A DNA stretch of 64,000 bases from Taxawa tesnikishii (nom. ined.) (lineage: Eukaryota; Ascomycota; Dothideomycetes; Dothideales), in assembly GCA_030247885.1 (NCBI GenBank), contig JAPDRO010000002.1, forward strand, positions 1,984,001 to 2,048,000, written 5' to 3'. A model generated the notes under the pieces. That model was not told the DNA's origin, did not search any database, and saw only the letters and a list, made by a program, of their open reading frames with translations. How positions within the stretch are numbered: position 1 is the stretch's first letter; every line of letters begins with the position of its first letter. The position numbers and the translations under genes are program-made. Below, piece after piece: positions 43,981 to 55,817 of this stretch.

Positions 43981-45714
43981 ATGCCGGCCTTCTCTTCAAT
44001 ATTGGAATACACAACACGGACCCTCGCAGCCGCGCAAACCTGGATGGACCAGCGAGTTCTTCTACCACCATTTGCGGCAAACATCGAGTCAACACATCCT
44101 GCACGAATAACACCTACAATGGACGCCAGAGTCGCAAGCCAATTGAGGCCCTACATGCCTCCCACAGACCCTTCCATCTACAGTGATGTGTATCCCGAAA
44201 ATCCTCACTCCAAGATTAAAGAAGTGGCAAGCCTCATGACGGAATGGTACGACCTGCTTGTCAAGATGCGATATGTCAATGCGCAAGATATTGCGTATCC
44301 ACCACACATTTCGAAACCCATCAACACCAAACACGCCGCTGAGTTCGGACTTGTGAAGGACGTAGTGGACCTGATGCAGATGATGCCCTACCACATCGCC
44401 TACGGTTCCACGAACTGGAATCACGGGTCGGATGCCGGCGAGTTTCTTTCTGGGGAGAATTCGGCGCCGACATGCGCGACGAGGACGCCGATTGGTTTCA
44501 CAATATCGTCGATCCCTTCTATGGTGTTCAGTATGTGGAGTCCGGTGATCCGGTGAAGGGCTTCGATGAGGAAGATGGTCTGTACATGCGTCCGTGGTAT
44601 CTTGCGTTAAACCAGATGGGAAACCATGGCAGTTTGTTGATTCTGAATACCAAGGACTTCAACATGTGGCTCGTAGACCAAATGGGATCTGTCACGGATC
44701 CGGCGTTGCGCGATGCGCCGCAAAAAAGACCGCCAACCGAAACGATCTAAGCCAGTACCCGAGTCGGCCAGCGACAGAGCTGCTGAGAGATATGATTGAT
44801 AGGATCAGGACGTTGGAGTATGTACCTGGAGGTCTATACGGTCCTGAACACCAAGAGTATCAGGTGTGTTCTGCCCTTCAAAACACAATGAAGCAGCGGC
44901 GATCCCAAGAGGCTGTTAGCGTTAGCCACTGACCGCTTGGCGCGATGCCCGTTTACGGCAATCGTATCGAGTACGGAACAGATGCCTGTACAACAGAAGA
45001 ACGGGTTATGGCTCGCCTCTTTTGAGTGTCCACGTCCTCCTCGTACATACACTCCATGTCAAGAACCGGCACATCTTCGTTCTATAATCTGTGCCAAGAA
45101 TTGCGATGATATTCTGACCCTGCCAGGTATTCAAGGACATGTACATCTCTGCGGGCTGGCCCGATAACTTTGATGGCGCCATCTTCGATCACTTACGAGC
45201 TGAGCGCGAGCAATTCGAGCAAGACCGTCACCGAGCCGAACAGCCCTTGGAAGAACTCAAAACATTCAAGCAGTGGGCCCAAAACACCCAAGACCAGAAA
45301 AAGTGGTACCACGACACGGTAGCCGCACTCGAAGCCCTTCCACCGGACGCAGATCCTGAGAAGCGCAAGGAACTGGAGGACACGAGGGACCGCACCGGGC
45401 AGCGCTTCTTGCCCGAGGGCTTCGCAAAGCAGCAGGACGAGTACAGGACAACGATTGCTGAGCGCAAGATGAAGCTGCAAACGCTGCTCGAGGAGAATCC
45501 GGATGTGGATCGGGAAAAGTGGGAAGAGAACCGTGTTGCCTGGGAGAGGAGGGATCATGAGCGCGTCATTGCGGCGCTTGAGGAGGAACTGGAGTACACA
45601 AGTTTCGAGGATCGCGACAGGAAGAGGATCGAGAAGGCCCAGATCAAAGCCGATCTGGTTGATCCGGCAATCAGGAAGGCGTGGGAAGAGAGGGTTGCTA
45701 AGTATGGGTACTGA
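43981..45714 (+). CDS. Conserved fungal protein of unknown function, two apparent frameshifts
   Basis: Exon 1 is 43981-44863, the intron 44864-45126 (GTGTGT..CCAG; long, and it may hide a small exon) and exon 2 45127-45714. Frame changes lie at the G run 44452-44455 and the A run 44722-44727. With both one-base losses allowed for there are 490 residues. The N-terminal half is globular (YDLLVKMRYVNAQDIAYPPH, MPYHIAYGSTNWNHGSDAGE, FGADMRDEDADWFHNIVDPF, GLYMRPWYLALNQMGNHGSL), a pattern I have seen only in uncharacterised fungal proteins. The C-terminal ~190 residues are highly charged and probably coiled coil (LRAEREQFEQDRHRAEQPLE). The first ATG is at 43981. There is no signal peptide. Function unknown. 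Confidence 0.65.
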
Positions 45715-46552
45715 TTGAAACGCACACGGGAGCGACTCGTCGCTGCTCACCGTTGATTTGAACAACGCACTCACATAAGCAAGCATTGCCGCTTCAGGTG
45801 GCTTCAATGCGCTTCCGCGGTCAGGGAAGCGAAGTTTTTCTACAGTTACGGTACGGCTGTGCGTCGTGCCCTTCACGTTCATGTTCTTCGACAGGTAGTT
45901 GTTCACGAACACGTTCCAGCGATCCATAGGAGGTCGAGAAGGGCAACGCACAATTTGTCGTTTTTCATCCATTTCTTTTCTTCCAAAAGACGACGACCTC
46001 GAACAACTTTACGTATTTGACATAAAAGTGGCGGCCCGCTCCGCAAGGAATCAACAACACGTGGGGAGATAAGACTCGATGAGCGGTAGTGACGGCGGGC
46101 GCTTCAAACCCTGCCAAGAGGGCCAAGACGGGCGGCGCAACTTAAAGAGGCAGCTCAAAGGAAATCCATATCAGAAGTACAACCACTCAAACCGATATTC
46201 TCTTCCCACTCGGTCACTCCGCATGATGGTAGTGGCTATAAAACGCAAGCAATAGGGATGAGCGCATTAGCGCTTGGCCTTACAGCTTGTCCAGATCAGA
46301 TCATTGGCCAGTGTTGCTCCACTCCTAGGAACGGGTTGCGAAATAGATCTTCAATGCCTGGACGATTGCAGGCACCAGATGCGACGAAGACTTCTAGCGC
46401 TAATACATGTACGCCCGAGGTATCAGGAATGATCTGGCGCTTCTGGCCCCCAAGGATCGTCCCATGGAAAGGTTAAAAGTGGCGCTGTCGCCCGCCATGA
46501 AGGAGAACGACACGACCATCCAGCAACCCACCATTCACTGTTTCTGTGCATC
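45715..46552. other. Intergenic, 838 bp
   Basis: Upstream of RNase T2. Nothing else recognised. Confidence 0.4.
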
Positions 46553-48089
46553 ATGAGATCCCAGATCCCCTCCCGCCGCATCGCCGTGGCAGCATCGCTA
46601 CTCACGTCCGCTTCAGGAGTCATTGCTGGTTCTTCGGCCACCTGCCTCAACCCACAGCTCAGCTGCTCCAACACCACGGTTGTGCAAGATCTGTGCTGCT
46701 TCAATGCTCCGGGCGGGCAGTTGCTGCAGACACAGTTTTGGGACACCAACCCGGTCAGTGGTCCGGTCGACTCCTGGACTATCCACGGACTCTGGTAATC
46801 AACCCCTCCATATTATCAGAGCTCACACGCGCGGTTGCATGCAATTGGGCGCGACGCATACAACTGGGCTCGCACATGCAACCGCAGAGCTCTACTCTTC
46901 TGTCGTCACCGCGATAGCTAACGCGTACTCGTTCAGGCCAGACCACTGCGATGGCACCTACGACGCCAACTGCGACGACTCGCGCGCCTACACCAATATC
47001 ACGCAGATCCTACAGTCTTTCGGTAAGACGGATCTGCTTTCGTACATGCAAACCTACTGGCCCGACTACCAAGGCAACGATGAGAGTTTCTGGGAGCACG
47101 AGTGGGGCAAGCACGGAACCTGCATCAGCACCTTGAAGCCCTCCTGCTACGACTCCTACGTTCCGACGCAGGAAGTCCCGGATTTCTTTCAGAGGACTGT
47201 TGATCTTTTCAAGACGCTGCCGAGCTACCAGGTAAATCTACCCTCAGACCTATCAGGTCTACCCCCAATCTCGTTGCCCTTTCCCTTGCCCTTCTTGGCC
47301 TTCACACTACTTGTACCTCTCATACCCGCCACCTCGCGTACAACAGAGTTAGGACTGACGACGTGCAAAGTGGCTCGCAGACGCAGGCATCACCCCTCAA
47401 CAACAGCAACTTACACCTCCGCTCAAATTCAAGCCGCCCTCTCGCAACGCCATGGGTACAACGTCACAATCGGCTGCTCCAACGGCGCGCTAGATGAGAT
47501 CTGGTACCACTACCACGTCCTCGGCAGCGTTCAATCCGGCACCTTCGAGCCCGCTGCCCCCGTCGGTTCGGACTCTTGCCCCGCCACAGGCATCAAGTAC
47601 CTGCCTAAAGTCGCCGGCTCCTCCTCCACTGCCACAGGAGCGAGTTCCACCCTCGCGACGTCCACTAGGGCATCGACCACTGCCGCTGCCAGCGCCACAT
47701 CCACAGGCGCGCCGTTCACCGGAAAGGGTTACCTGAACGTCATCCTAGCAGACACAAGCGCGCAGGACGGCTGCATCATCAGCTCGGGGACGTGGTACAC
47801 AACAGGAACCTGCGCCACATACACCGCCGCTGCCTCATCCTCCAGTAAGAACGGCTTCACGCTGCACAGCTCCAAGGGCTACTGTGGCCTCATCAACTCG
47901 ACCTTCGTCTGCGCGGCCTACAACACCGCTGCTAACGCGACTGTGTTCACCGCGGCGGGGCAGCAGCTGAAGGGTGATAATGGCGTCAACTGGAGTGCGG
48001 ATGTGACGCCCACAGGGAGCGTGCAGGCCAAGGTGTATTCGAACAACAAGGAGGATGTTAGGATTAGGATTCAATGGCAGGGTCTCTAA
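46553..48089 (+). CDS. Secreted ribonuclease T2, three exons, one apparent frameshift
   Basis: An endoribonuclease that cuts RNA through 2',3'-cyclic phosphates and acts in the vacuole or outside the cell. Exons: 46553-46794, 46937-47231 and 47371-48089. It starts with a signal peptide (RRIAVAASLLTSASGVIAG). The two catalytic sites are intact: CAS1 WTIHGLW (His about 78), its last Trp completed across intron 1 and followed by PDHCDG, and CAS2 FWEHEWGKHGTC. A third-exon frame change at the C run 47393-47396 joins WLADAGITP to STTATYTSAQIQAALSQRHG; with one base added the length is 1,257 nt, 418 residues. After the T2 core comes a Ser/Thr linker and a C-terminal extension (GKGYLNVILADTSAQDGCII), as in the Rny1-like fungal class. 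Confidence 0.88.
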
Positions 48090-48443
48090 GGTCTGGAGGA
48101 CATAGGAACGTAGTACATAGTAACGCAGGACATATAGAAAAACAAGCAAAGTGTTTTTTCCTGGTTCCACCAAGGTGCGTACGCTTGCGTCACTCGTGGT
48201 TTTCGTTCGCATACGTTGCAAACGAGGTTTTGAATCTGGTCGCCTCAGCGAGAAGTGACGAGGTTGATGATCTGTTCTGCCTGGCCATCACCTTTGTAAA
48301 GCAGCTCTGCCCTTTCCAGATACATCCCGCCCTTTCGCGCCTAGTTATAGTTCTATAACGTAAACCGCGGGGAAGCCGGCCAGGTAGGGTAGCCGGCCAC
48401 CTAAACGCGACCTTCTCATCTTTGTGTATTGCTACCGTCAACC

Positions 48444-51400
48444 ATGAGTACTCCTATGCCTAGCAAGCCGGCTTATACTGAATCTGATATCCAGAGTGCA
48501 CTCTCTGCCTTACGAAAAAGGACTACGCCTCGATTCGACAAGCTGCTCGTGCATATAGTGTGCCTTACCAAACTTTACGCGATCGTATAGCCGGACATAA
48601 TTCGCGCGCGAGAGCGCATAAAATAAAGCAGATTCTCTCGAACGCCGAAGAAAGTACATTAGTACGATAGATCACGCGTCTTATACGTACCGGTTTCCCT
48701 ACCTTGCCTACGTTGGTAGTGCAAATGGCTAAGGAGATCCGACGCGGTCGCGTTTAGCTATCAAAGACTTTACGATTATTACCTCGACTAATTAGTAAGA
48801 AGTGGCTTAACCGCTTTAAGACTCGCTATCCTAATATCGTAGGCATCTAGACTCGTTAGATCGAGAGCGCGCGCTTTAACGCGATAAGTTATAACGCTAT
48901 AAAGAGGTAATTTAATATAATAATAAAGCTATTTCTATAGTACTAGTATCCTCTAAAGCGCGTTTATAATATAAACGAGTCTAACTTCGTAGTTAAAGTA
49001 AGTTAGTTATTAAGAACTTTAGTTAATATTTATAAGGTATTTAGCTAAAAGTAAATTAGAAGCTAGTAAGAGTAAATAATTATAAACTAATTACTTTAGT
49101 TTTTAATTACTTTTAGTTCTTACGTACTTTTGCTCTTTTTACTTAATTAATTTAAGGTGTTACTATATACTTTCTATTAGCTTATTATATCTTAACGTAA
49201 GGAGATAATTTAAGCTACTCTTTACGATTTATAATTTAACGCGTCGTTATTTATTTAAGTTACTATAAAGGCCTATAATATTACTACCTTTATTCTTACG
49301 TACTATACTAAAGGCGATAATAATATACGTACTAGCTACGAATAATAATAGTAATTATTACTATAATAAAAGGAGTTTCTTATTAAATAAATACTTAAAT
49401 AAGATACTTAAGGATTTTTACTATTTTACTTATATATACGAGAAATAGTTATTTAAATTTTATAAATAAATAGAGACGACGCTCTACTTAGAAAAGTATA
49501 AGTTATAAAGTTTATATAACATAATTTATAAGTTACTTCTATTATTAGCTAGTAAATTAATACCTTATAAGTTAATAGAACTTATTTAAATTTAATTTCT
49601 AAGTTCTATATATAGTATAAAGATATACTTAATTAGTTTAATATTTAACTATAAGATACTTAAAATATAGACGAGTATAATATTATACTTAGAGTCTATA
49701 TAAATACTCGAGTACTTATATTATCTTTAAAGAGACGTACTTACGTTAAATTACTAGAAACACGTAAATAAGTCTTAGTTCTTAAAATAATTAGCGTTAC
49801 TAATAACTTTATTTATTTACTTTTAATCTTTAAAGGAAAAGTACCTTAATTAACTTAGTTTTTAGATTTAACTCTAAATTAGTAATATACTACGTCTAAG
49901 AATAGTTAAATAGTAAATCGCATTATAATTTAATAGTTATAATATATGTTTATTTTAGAAATATAGCTCTAAGTTAGTAACTATTATCTTTTAATTATAA
50001 ATAAGTATAGTAATTATATTACTATCGAATTCCTTTAGACTTATAAGTAAAATAATATCTAGTTACTATTTTTACTTACTTATATAAGCTATGTTCTTTA
50101 GCCTTTAAATTTAGGTATTTTTATACTATTAAAATCGTATTATAAAAGCTAGATTATAAGTCTAACTTACCTCGATAATATAGTTTTAATAAAGAAGTAA
50201 CGTTTTATTTAATACTATTACTTTACTTATAAAGAAATATTTAATTTATAAGTACTTCGTTTTAGATAGAAAGTAACTAGTATTAATTTATAGAACTTAA
50301 GTAAAGGCCTTAACTCGTCGTAAGTTTAGTCTATAATTTAACCTCGAACTATACTATTACTAACTAATTAATAACTAATATTTTATACTCTAAAAAGCTT
50401 ACGCTAGCTATATACTATAACTTAATTAATTTATAAGCGAAAGTAGTTTATTATAGTTAATAAATAGAGCCTTATTAACGTTCTTTAAAAAGCTAGCTAA
50501 GTAATTAATAGTTTAAACGTATAATAAGTAGTACTTTAAGCTTAAAACTAAAAACTATAAAGCTAACTTAAATAATATATTAAGAAGCGTTGAAAATAAG
50601 TAATAGTTAATCTAAATACTCGATTCGCGAGTATTAAAACTATTATATAAGTATAATAAGTATAGGTATAAATAGAGATATAAAACAACGTATATAATAT
50701 AATAAATCTAGTTTTATAAGCTTAAAGTATACTAGTAGCTTTATTATCTTATCTTTATAAAAGGTATTAAGTTTCGTAGTAGCTAGATAGCTATTAAGTT
50801 TATAGTTAATAGAATTTAATTAGTTATAATATTAGTATAACTATATAAGAACTAGGGGTAATTAAAAACTAAGGTAACTAACTTAATTAAGTATATAAGC
50901 GCTACTAAAGAAGCTATATTACCCTTAATTATCTTTAAGGCTAAATATACTAATACGGCGTAAATACTTACTAATATACTATAAGACTAAAGATTCTTAA
51001 CTAGTAGTAATAACTAGACGTTTAATAGTTATAATTATAAGTAGTTAACTACTATTTTCGAGCTATTAATATAGCCTAATAACCTTACGACGTAGCGACT
51101 ATTAATTATAAATAGTTATAATAGTTATATTACTATAAAGGTAATTACCTTTTATATAGGAAATATAATTAACTTACTTATTTTACTACTTTATTACTTA
51201 TATATACTTTAACTACTTAATATTAGTATCTTTACTTCGCTAAAGCGTACGCTAACTTTAGAGATTAATATTACTTTACGACTTAACTTAAGTTATATAT
51301 TACGTATAAAATAAATAAAGATATATATTTAAGTAAAAAATAAGGCGCTTACTATATATAATATCTTTAGTAAATAGAGAGGCGCTAGCCTTAAGCTTCT

Positions 51401-51935
51401 AAGTTTTATAATAGTACTTAATAAACTACTTATAAAGCTAATTATTATAAATATATAACCTTATATACTTTTATAATAACTTAATTTAAATCTCTTATTA
51501 CTAAATAGCTTTCCTTTAAATAATACTAAACTATATAAAGTAAACGTAGCGCTTAACTTAGCTATTAAAGCTACGTAAGACTTACCTTCTTTAGTAAAGT
51601 AATATATAAAGTAAATAAGTTACTTTACTAAAATAATATATAGCGAAAATATTATATTATAAAAGTAACTAAAAGAGTAATAAGAACTTCTTAATATATA
51701 AAAGGCTTAAAAGAAGGGAAAGCGAGTCGCATTAAAGGGAAGGTTCGTATTTAGTACTTATAAAGTACTTAAGATAGCGAAGGTAGCAAAAGCGGATTTA
51801 GCCGCTAAAAAGCCACGTGGACGACTACGTAAGCGTGCAATTAAGGAAGTGCTTAAGGATAAGGAAGATAAAGTGCCTGAAAGTATATGTAGCGACTCAG
51901 ATTCTGACTATATCGTTGTTGCGGTGCGTAGATAG
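48444..51935 (+). pseudogene. pogo/Fot1 transposase, broken by stops, frame changes and an insertion
   Basis: Starts at the ATG at 48444 (MSTPMPSKPAYTESDIQSAL). After a frame change in the first 25-30 codons the psq-type helix-turn-helix follows: DYASIRQAARAYSVPYQTLR, DRIAGHNSRARA. The first catalytic block (VYNINESNFVV, family consensus V-Y-N-x-D-E-S-G-F) is near 48965-49000. The second (LLIINSYNSYITIKVITFYI, consensus DGHNSH) is near 51100-51170. These are normally ~100 residues apart but here are separated by an extra 1.8 kb, the nested element. The C-terminal tail is basic (KADLAAKKPRGRLRKRAIKE), then SDSDSDYIVVAVRR and TAG at 51933-51935. Dozens of TAG/TAA stops, many at Trp or Gln positions, are RIP-type. 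It cannot be active. Confidence 0.8.
49085..50883. mobile_element. Second TIR element nested in the pogo transposase
   Basis: 38-bp inverted repeats at 49085-49122 and 50846-50883 differ only by transitions, as RIP would cause; the less changed right copy reads AGTTAGTTACCTTAG from its outer end. TA flanks both ends (49083-49084 and 50884-50885). The boundaries agree with the reading frame of the host transposase, which stops matching just before 49083 and resumes at 50884. Length 1,799 bp, again Fot1-like. Its own coding sequence is too decayed to read, so the family is inferred from size, TIRs and TA duplication. Confidence 0.62.
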
Positions 51936-52008
51936 CGATTAAAGCTAGAGAGTTCGTGTTCTAATGGCCGGATACCCTACCTGGCCGGCTTCCCCGCGGT
52001 TTACGTTA

Positions 52009-53040
52009 TGGTATTATCCGTAGAAGTTTCTTGAACCCTCAATCGTTCTTTGTCTCCTAACCCAGCAATTGCCCGCCGTCACAGGAACTTTCAATCTTGC
52101 AGTGCATACAAGCCTTTGATGAATAACCGCGCAAGGTGTTGCCCACTCAACCCAAGAACCAAAAACCCTAACCGTAGCTCGCATGTACCAGGCTTAGAAG
52201 GTCAATGTCGAAGCTGGGCTTACATACAGAGCTAGAACAGCAACAACGCACAAGCCAAAACGCCCTTTGGTTTGTTTGTATCGTTACCGGAGAATCCTGT
52301 CAACGGGGTCGTCCGTTAGCAAAGTTCCCGGTTCTTCCGACGACGCACGATCGTGCGATGGAGAAGACGATTACAGTACGATTGGGTGCTTGCGCGACGC
52401 TCCTGCATGAACAGGTTGGAATGAGATGGAGAAAGCTCGCATGCTGCCGACGTGCCAGACCGAAGTTTGCAGGCCAGCCAAGCCCTGGCCAGAATTGGGA
52501 ATCAGTGTCAATTGAGGTAATCTGGAAAACGGAGAACACAGCGGGGGAAAGGAAGATTCGCTCCGAAGGGGTTTTGATGAAACGAACACTGGTTGTAAGA
52601 TTGAAGCTGTGAAGTCGAATGCACTGTAGTTTAGGTAGGTTTACCGCATCCCTCTCTGTCTGTCGTTTACCTCGAGCGCGTCAGATGTCCACGTTCCAGC
52701 AGTAAGACGAGAGTCAATTCGGTCACTGTTGCAGCAGACACTAGAAGCATACGGTAACAGGACAATTCAGAAGATCGGATTATCGGCCCGGGTTTGGTAG
52801 GACCGGGCCTTCGGGCGTTGTGCGTCCAGCGAAGTCGGAGCAGAGTCAGTTCGATCCTGTTGCGCCCAGTCACATCCTATATCGAGTGTGTGAATAACGA
52901 TCAATGCTTCGAACCAAGCAAACATCACTCAACAATTCACACGACTGACACACTGTGAATCATTCCCTTATCTTGGTAGTTTGTGATTCTTCGTTTACTG
53001 TACAAATTGCGGCCCTTGAATTAGGCAACAGCTTGTGTCT
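52009..53040. other. Intergenic, 1.03 kb
   Basis: Between the pogo element and the 3' end of NDUFA8. GC content returns to normal at once. The open frame 52205-52612 (135 codons) has no recognisable feature and is not called. Nothing else seen. Confidence 0.4.
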
Positions 53041-53991
53041 CTACATGTGGTGTGCATAAGTCTGGCGCTTGCGCTCGTGGACTGGCGTCTCGCCTGCTGG
53101 TGTGCCGGGTATCACCTTCTCGAGTTTCTGGGAAAGCAATTAGAAAGATGTTGCCAGTGTCGATGCAGTTGGGTGTTGATTGCATGGTTGGGTGCGTTGT
53201 TGTACGACTGGGTGAATAAACACAGCGCGAGCGATGCACGCGACGGCCCATGATAGTAGCCGGGTTCGGTTCGGGGTGGAGGAACGAGATTGCAGGGTAA
53301 CAAGATTAGAAGGTAAGAAAAGTTGCAAGGGTCAAGGGAACTGGAAAGACAAGTGTCGCATACCAAGTTGTCAAAGACGCATTTGTTCAGTGGACGCTCC
53401 ACCCTCCGGCACTGCCAGAGCTGCTGGTTGTTGTTCTCCAGACACTCCCAGTGTTTCCGGAACTCGGTCAGGCAGTGCTTGTTGATGTCGTCCAACCTAC
53501 TCGGCGTTCCGGTCAGCCATCCATGTCCGATACAGTCCTCCCCAATTAGCCTAGACCTTCCAGGTGTCTGGGCTTTTTCCCCAATATCCCAGGCGCTGAA
53601 GAGAAGTCGTGCACCACTTGAGTACGGCTGTGGTGACCGCGCTCGCACCCAGTAGGTAGGGACGATAGGGGTTGCAGACGTACACACTGGCGGCACATCG
53701 AGTAACCTTCCTTCCCTCCCTCATGCAATCCACCTCTCCCTTACCGTTCGCCTCGGTCTTGCACACCATGTAGTCATCATTGTAGGGCTTGCAGCGGGCG
53801 CCGATGAAGAAGGATGCGCTGAGCAGAGGCGCACTGGACGCGCCGATTTCTGGGACCTTGGGGATGTCGTCCGGAAGTGGAGTTGTGTCGATGAGGACGT
53901 GTTGGTTGAACCTGCGCGGGCATTGTGAGTGAGGGTGTGGTGAAGATCGGAGGTGGGAAATTGAGGCTCACCTTGCTTGCCTGGCGGCCAT
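53041..53991 (-). CDS. Mitochondrial complex I subunit NDUFA8 (19-21 kDa, twin CHCH), four exons
   Basis: Accessory subunit of NADH:ubiquinone oxidoreductase on the intermembrane-space side. Exons: 53991-53972, 53911-53684, 53496-53364 and 53127-53041 (468 nt, 155 residues, frame intact). Paired-Cys motifs of the twin CX9C type: CKPYNDDYMVCKTE, CMREGRKVTRC, HCLTEFRKHWECLENNNQQL, WQCRRVERPLNKC. The end KVIPGTPAGETPVHERKRQT matches the fungal orthologue. The first exon codes only MAARQA plus part of Arg. Donors are GTGAGC, GTACGT and GTATGC. As is normal for the family there is no cleaved presequence; import would use the Mia40 route. Confidence 0.92.
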
Positions 53992-54379
53992 TGTGCGTTT
54001 ATGTGGTGGGTGTCACGGTGGTTCAGGTCGCTGTACCGGCTGCTTGCTGCTTGCTGCTTGCTGGACATGGGAGTTGAAGCTCGAGGCGGTTCGGCTGTTT
54101 CCGAGCGTCCGAGGCTTGGCGTGATCTAGCCGACCGTCTTCGTTCCTGAATCCCGAGCTCCACTGCTTCACTGCTTCACTGCTTCACTGGAGCTTCACGC
54201 GTTGCGCCAATCAATCGAACCTTATTTTGTCAACGACAACGACCGCTTCACCTTCACCTTCACCTTTATCTTGACCTTGATCTTGCGCGTGTCGACACCC
54301 CACACCTTGTATAGCTCGCCGTTACTGTCAACGCAGCGATCGAAGCGTATGCGCGTTTCGCTCATCTAACACAACAACC
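53992..54379. promoter_or_regulatory. Shared divergent promoter NDUFA8 / NUP57, with microrepeats
   Basis: 388 bp. It holds tandem TGCTTGC units (about 54041-54064), three CTGCTTCA units (about 54160-54189) and TTCACC repeats (about 54247-54267). No named site. Confidence 0.5.
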
Positions 54380-55817
54380 ATGTCTCTCTTCGCGAACCTG
54401 GGCAACAATAACAATGCCCAGAACCAGCAGCAGCAGCAGCAGCAGCAGCAAACTGGAGCATCAAGTCTCTTCGCCAACTTGGGCAACAACAACACGCAGA
54501 CTAATTCACTGTTCGGATCATCCATGAACAACACTCAGAACGCGCAAACTCAGCAAAACCCATCCGCCAGCCTCTTCGGCCAAAACAATCAACAGCAGCA
54601 GGCAGTGCAGCAGCAGCAGCAGCAACAACAACAACAACCACAACAACAACAACAACCGCAAAGTAGCTTGTTCAATGGTTTGAGCAGCCTCAGCGCGAAC
54701 ACCGGCGCAAACCCAGGCCTCGGAGCTTCTCTGCTCAATACCAACAACACGGCACAGCAAGCACAAATGTCGCAATCACGCCTTGGTTGGGATCCCACCG
54801 CGTCCATGCAACCACGTACGTCTTTCGCCCGTCTTCGCCCGTCTCCGCCAGCATCCCCTTCCCCTTCACCCTGTCTCACCCGTCTTCTTTACCTTTTACT
54901 GCAATCCCTCTCCACCTTGTCCCGCGCAACCAGACGGACGCTCCCCATCCTCACCAACAATACTCAGCACCCTACATCCAACTCACCCCTGTCCGTGCGA
55001 ATCATATCTGTCTCACTAACCCTCCCCTAGGCGAAAAACCCATTCTCCAGCGGCTAAGCCTCTGCCTGCAAAAGTGGTCCCCGATCACCCCCTCACCCCC
55101 TTCCAAACCTACTTTTATAACACCTATCCCTCATCCCTGACCCCTTCTTCGCTCCGCAACCTGGCGAAGACGAGCGCAAGTGGGAGGAAGCCCTCGCCTC
55201 CGCCCCGCAAGCGCCCACCGACTTACCCGCGGGCGTGAGCGCCGTTCCTGTCCTCGCTCGCGGCTTCGGCGACGTCGGTGCGAGATTGAATACCCAGGTC
55301 CAGGCGGTGACGCAATTGCAGGCGCGCTTGCACGAGATGAACAATTCGCTGAATGCGATCATGGAGAGGCATGAGTTGCAGTTGTCAGTCAGGGCGGCGG
55401 AGGCGAAGCGTAAACACGTCATGATCAGCCAGAGGACGCTGGCTTTGGCCGCCAGGGTGCAGGTGCTTAGGAGTAGGGGATTCGTGCTTGGTGCTGAGGA
55501 GGAGGAATTGAAGAAGAAATTGGAGGGACTGGAGAGGGGGTCTTTGATCCGGGGTTCGCGGGACGCGAAGAAGAAGTTTGGGCCAGGATGGTCGGTTTGA
55601 GGAGCGCACGCGCTGGCTGCAGGAAGAAACCGACAAATTGGCAACCGGACACGCGGGTGCGGAGGGAGGGAAGGCCGTGGAGAATGGGATTGATGCCGAA
55701 GTGTTGCAGAAGACAAAGAAGATCCTGTCGGATTATGACGCCCAGCTTCAACACTTGAACAAGGAGCTGGAGATGGTGAAGGAGGAATTCAAGGAGTGGG
55801 AGAAGGCGAGCAGATGA
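54380..55817 (+). CDS. NUP57: Nucleoporin Nup54/Nup57, two exons, four apparent frameshifts
   Basis: Central-channel nuclear pore protein. Exon 1 (54380-54815) is an FG-type region with SLFANLGNNN, SLFGSS, SLFGQN and poly-Gln tracts (CAG/CAA repeats at 54426-54450 and 54591-54660). The intron is 54816-55030. Exon 2 (55031-55817) holds the Nup54 domain: KPILQRLSLCLQKWSP, HPLTPFQTYFYNTYPSS, FFAPQPGEDERKWEEALASA, GFGDVGARLNTQVQAVTQLQ, then coiled coil (EEEELKKKLEGLE, ERTRWLQEETDKLA, LQHLNKELEMVKEEFKEWEK). Frame changes at the C runs 55079-55082 and 55141-55144, the G run 55580-55582 and GG 55601-55602 each fit one lost base; the corrected length is 1,227 nt, 408 residues. The gene is essential or near-essential in yeast, so true loss is unlikely. 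Confidence 0.85.

Larger units (their letters stand above)
48358..52006 (+). mobile_element. pogo/Fot1-like DNA transposon (Tc1/mariner superfamily), RIP-decayed and interrupted
   Basis: 42-bp terminal inverted repeats with one mismatch (48358-48399 and 51965-52006; outer bases ACGTAAACCGCGGGGAAGCC), flanked by TA (48356-48357 and 52007-52008), the usual target duplication. Total 3,649 bp; without the nested element (49085-50883) and its duplicated TA it is ~1,848 bp, the normal Fot1 size. The interior is extremely AT-rich and full of TA steps, with CpA/TpG nearly gone, while CpG-rich bits such as GAGCGCGCGC survive: the mark of RIP. The first ~400 and last ~300 bp are less altered. It lies 270 bp downstream of RNase T2. 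Confidence 0.88.

Noticed and set aside
49123-50845. Retroelement (reverse transcriptase) inside the AT-rich block
   Set aside because: No long terminal direct repeats or readable polymerase motifs; the borders are inverted repeats with TA, pointing to a DNA transposon.
52205-52612. 135-codon open frame next to the pogo element
   Set aside because: No motif, no splice signals, composition not coding-like.
52840-52860. GTTCGATCC-type T-loop near a GC-rich hairpin
   Set aside because: The flanks do not fold into a cloverleaf and the spacing is wrong.
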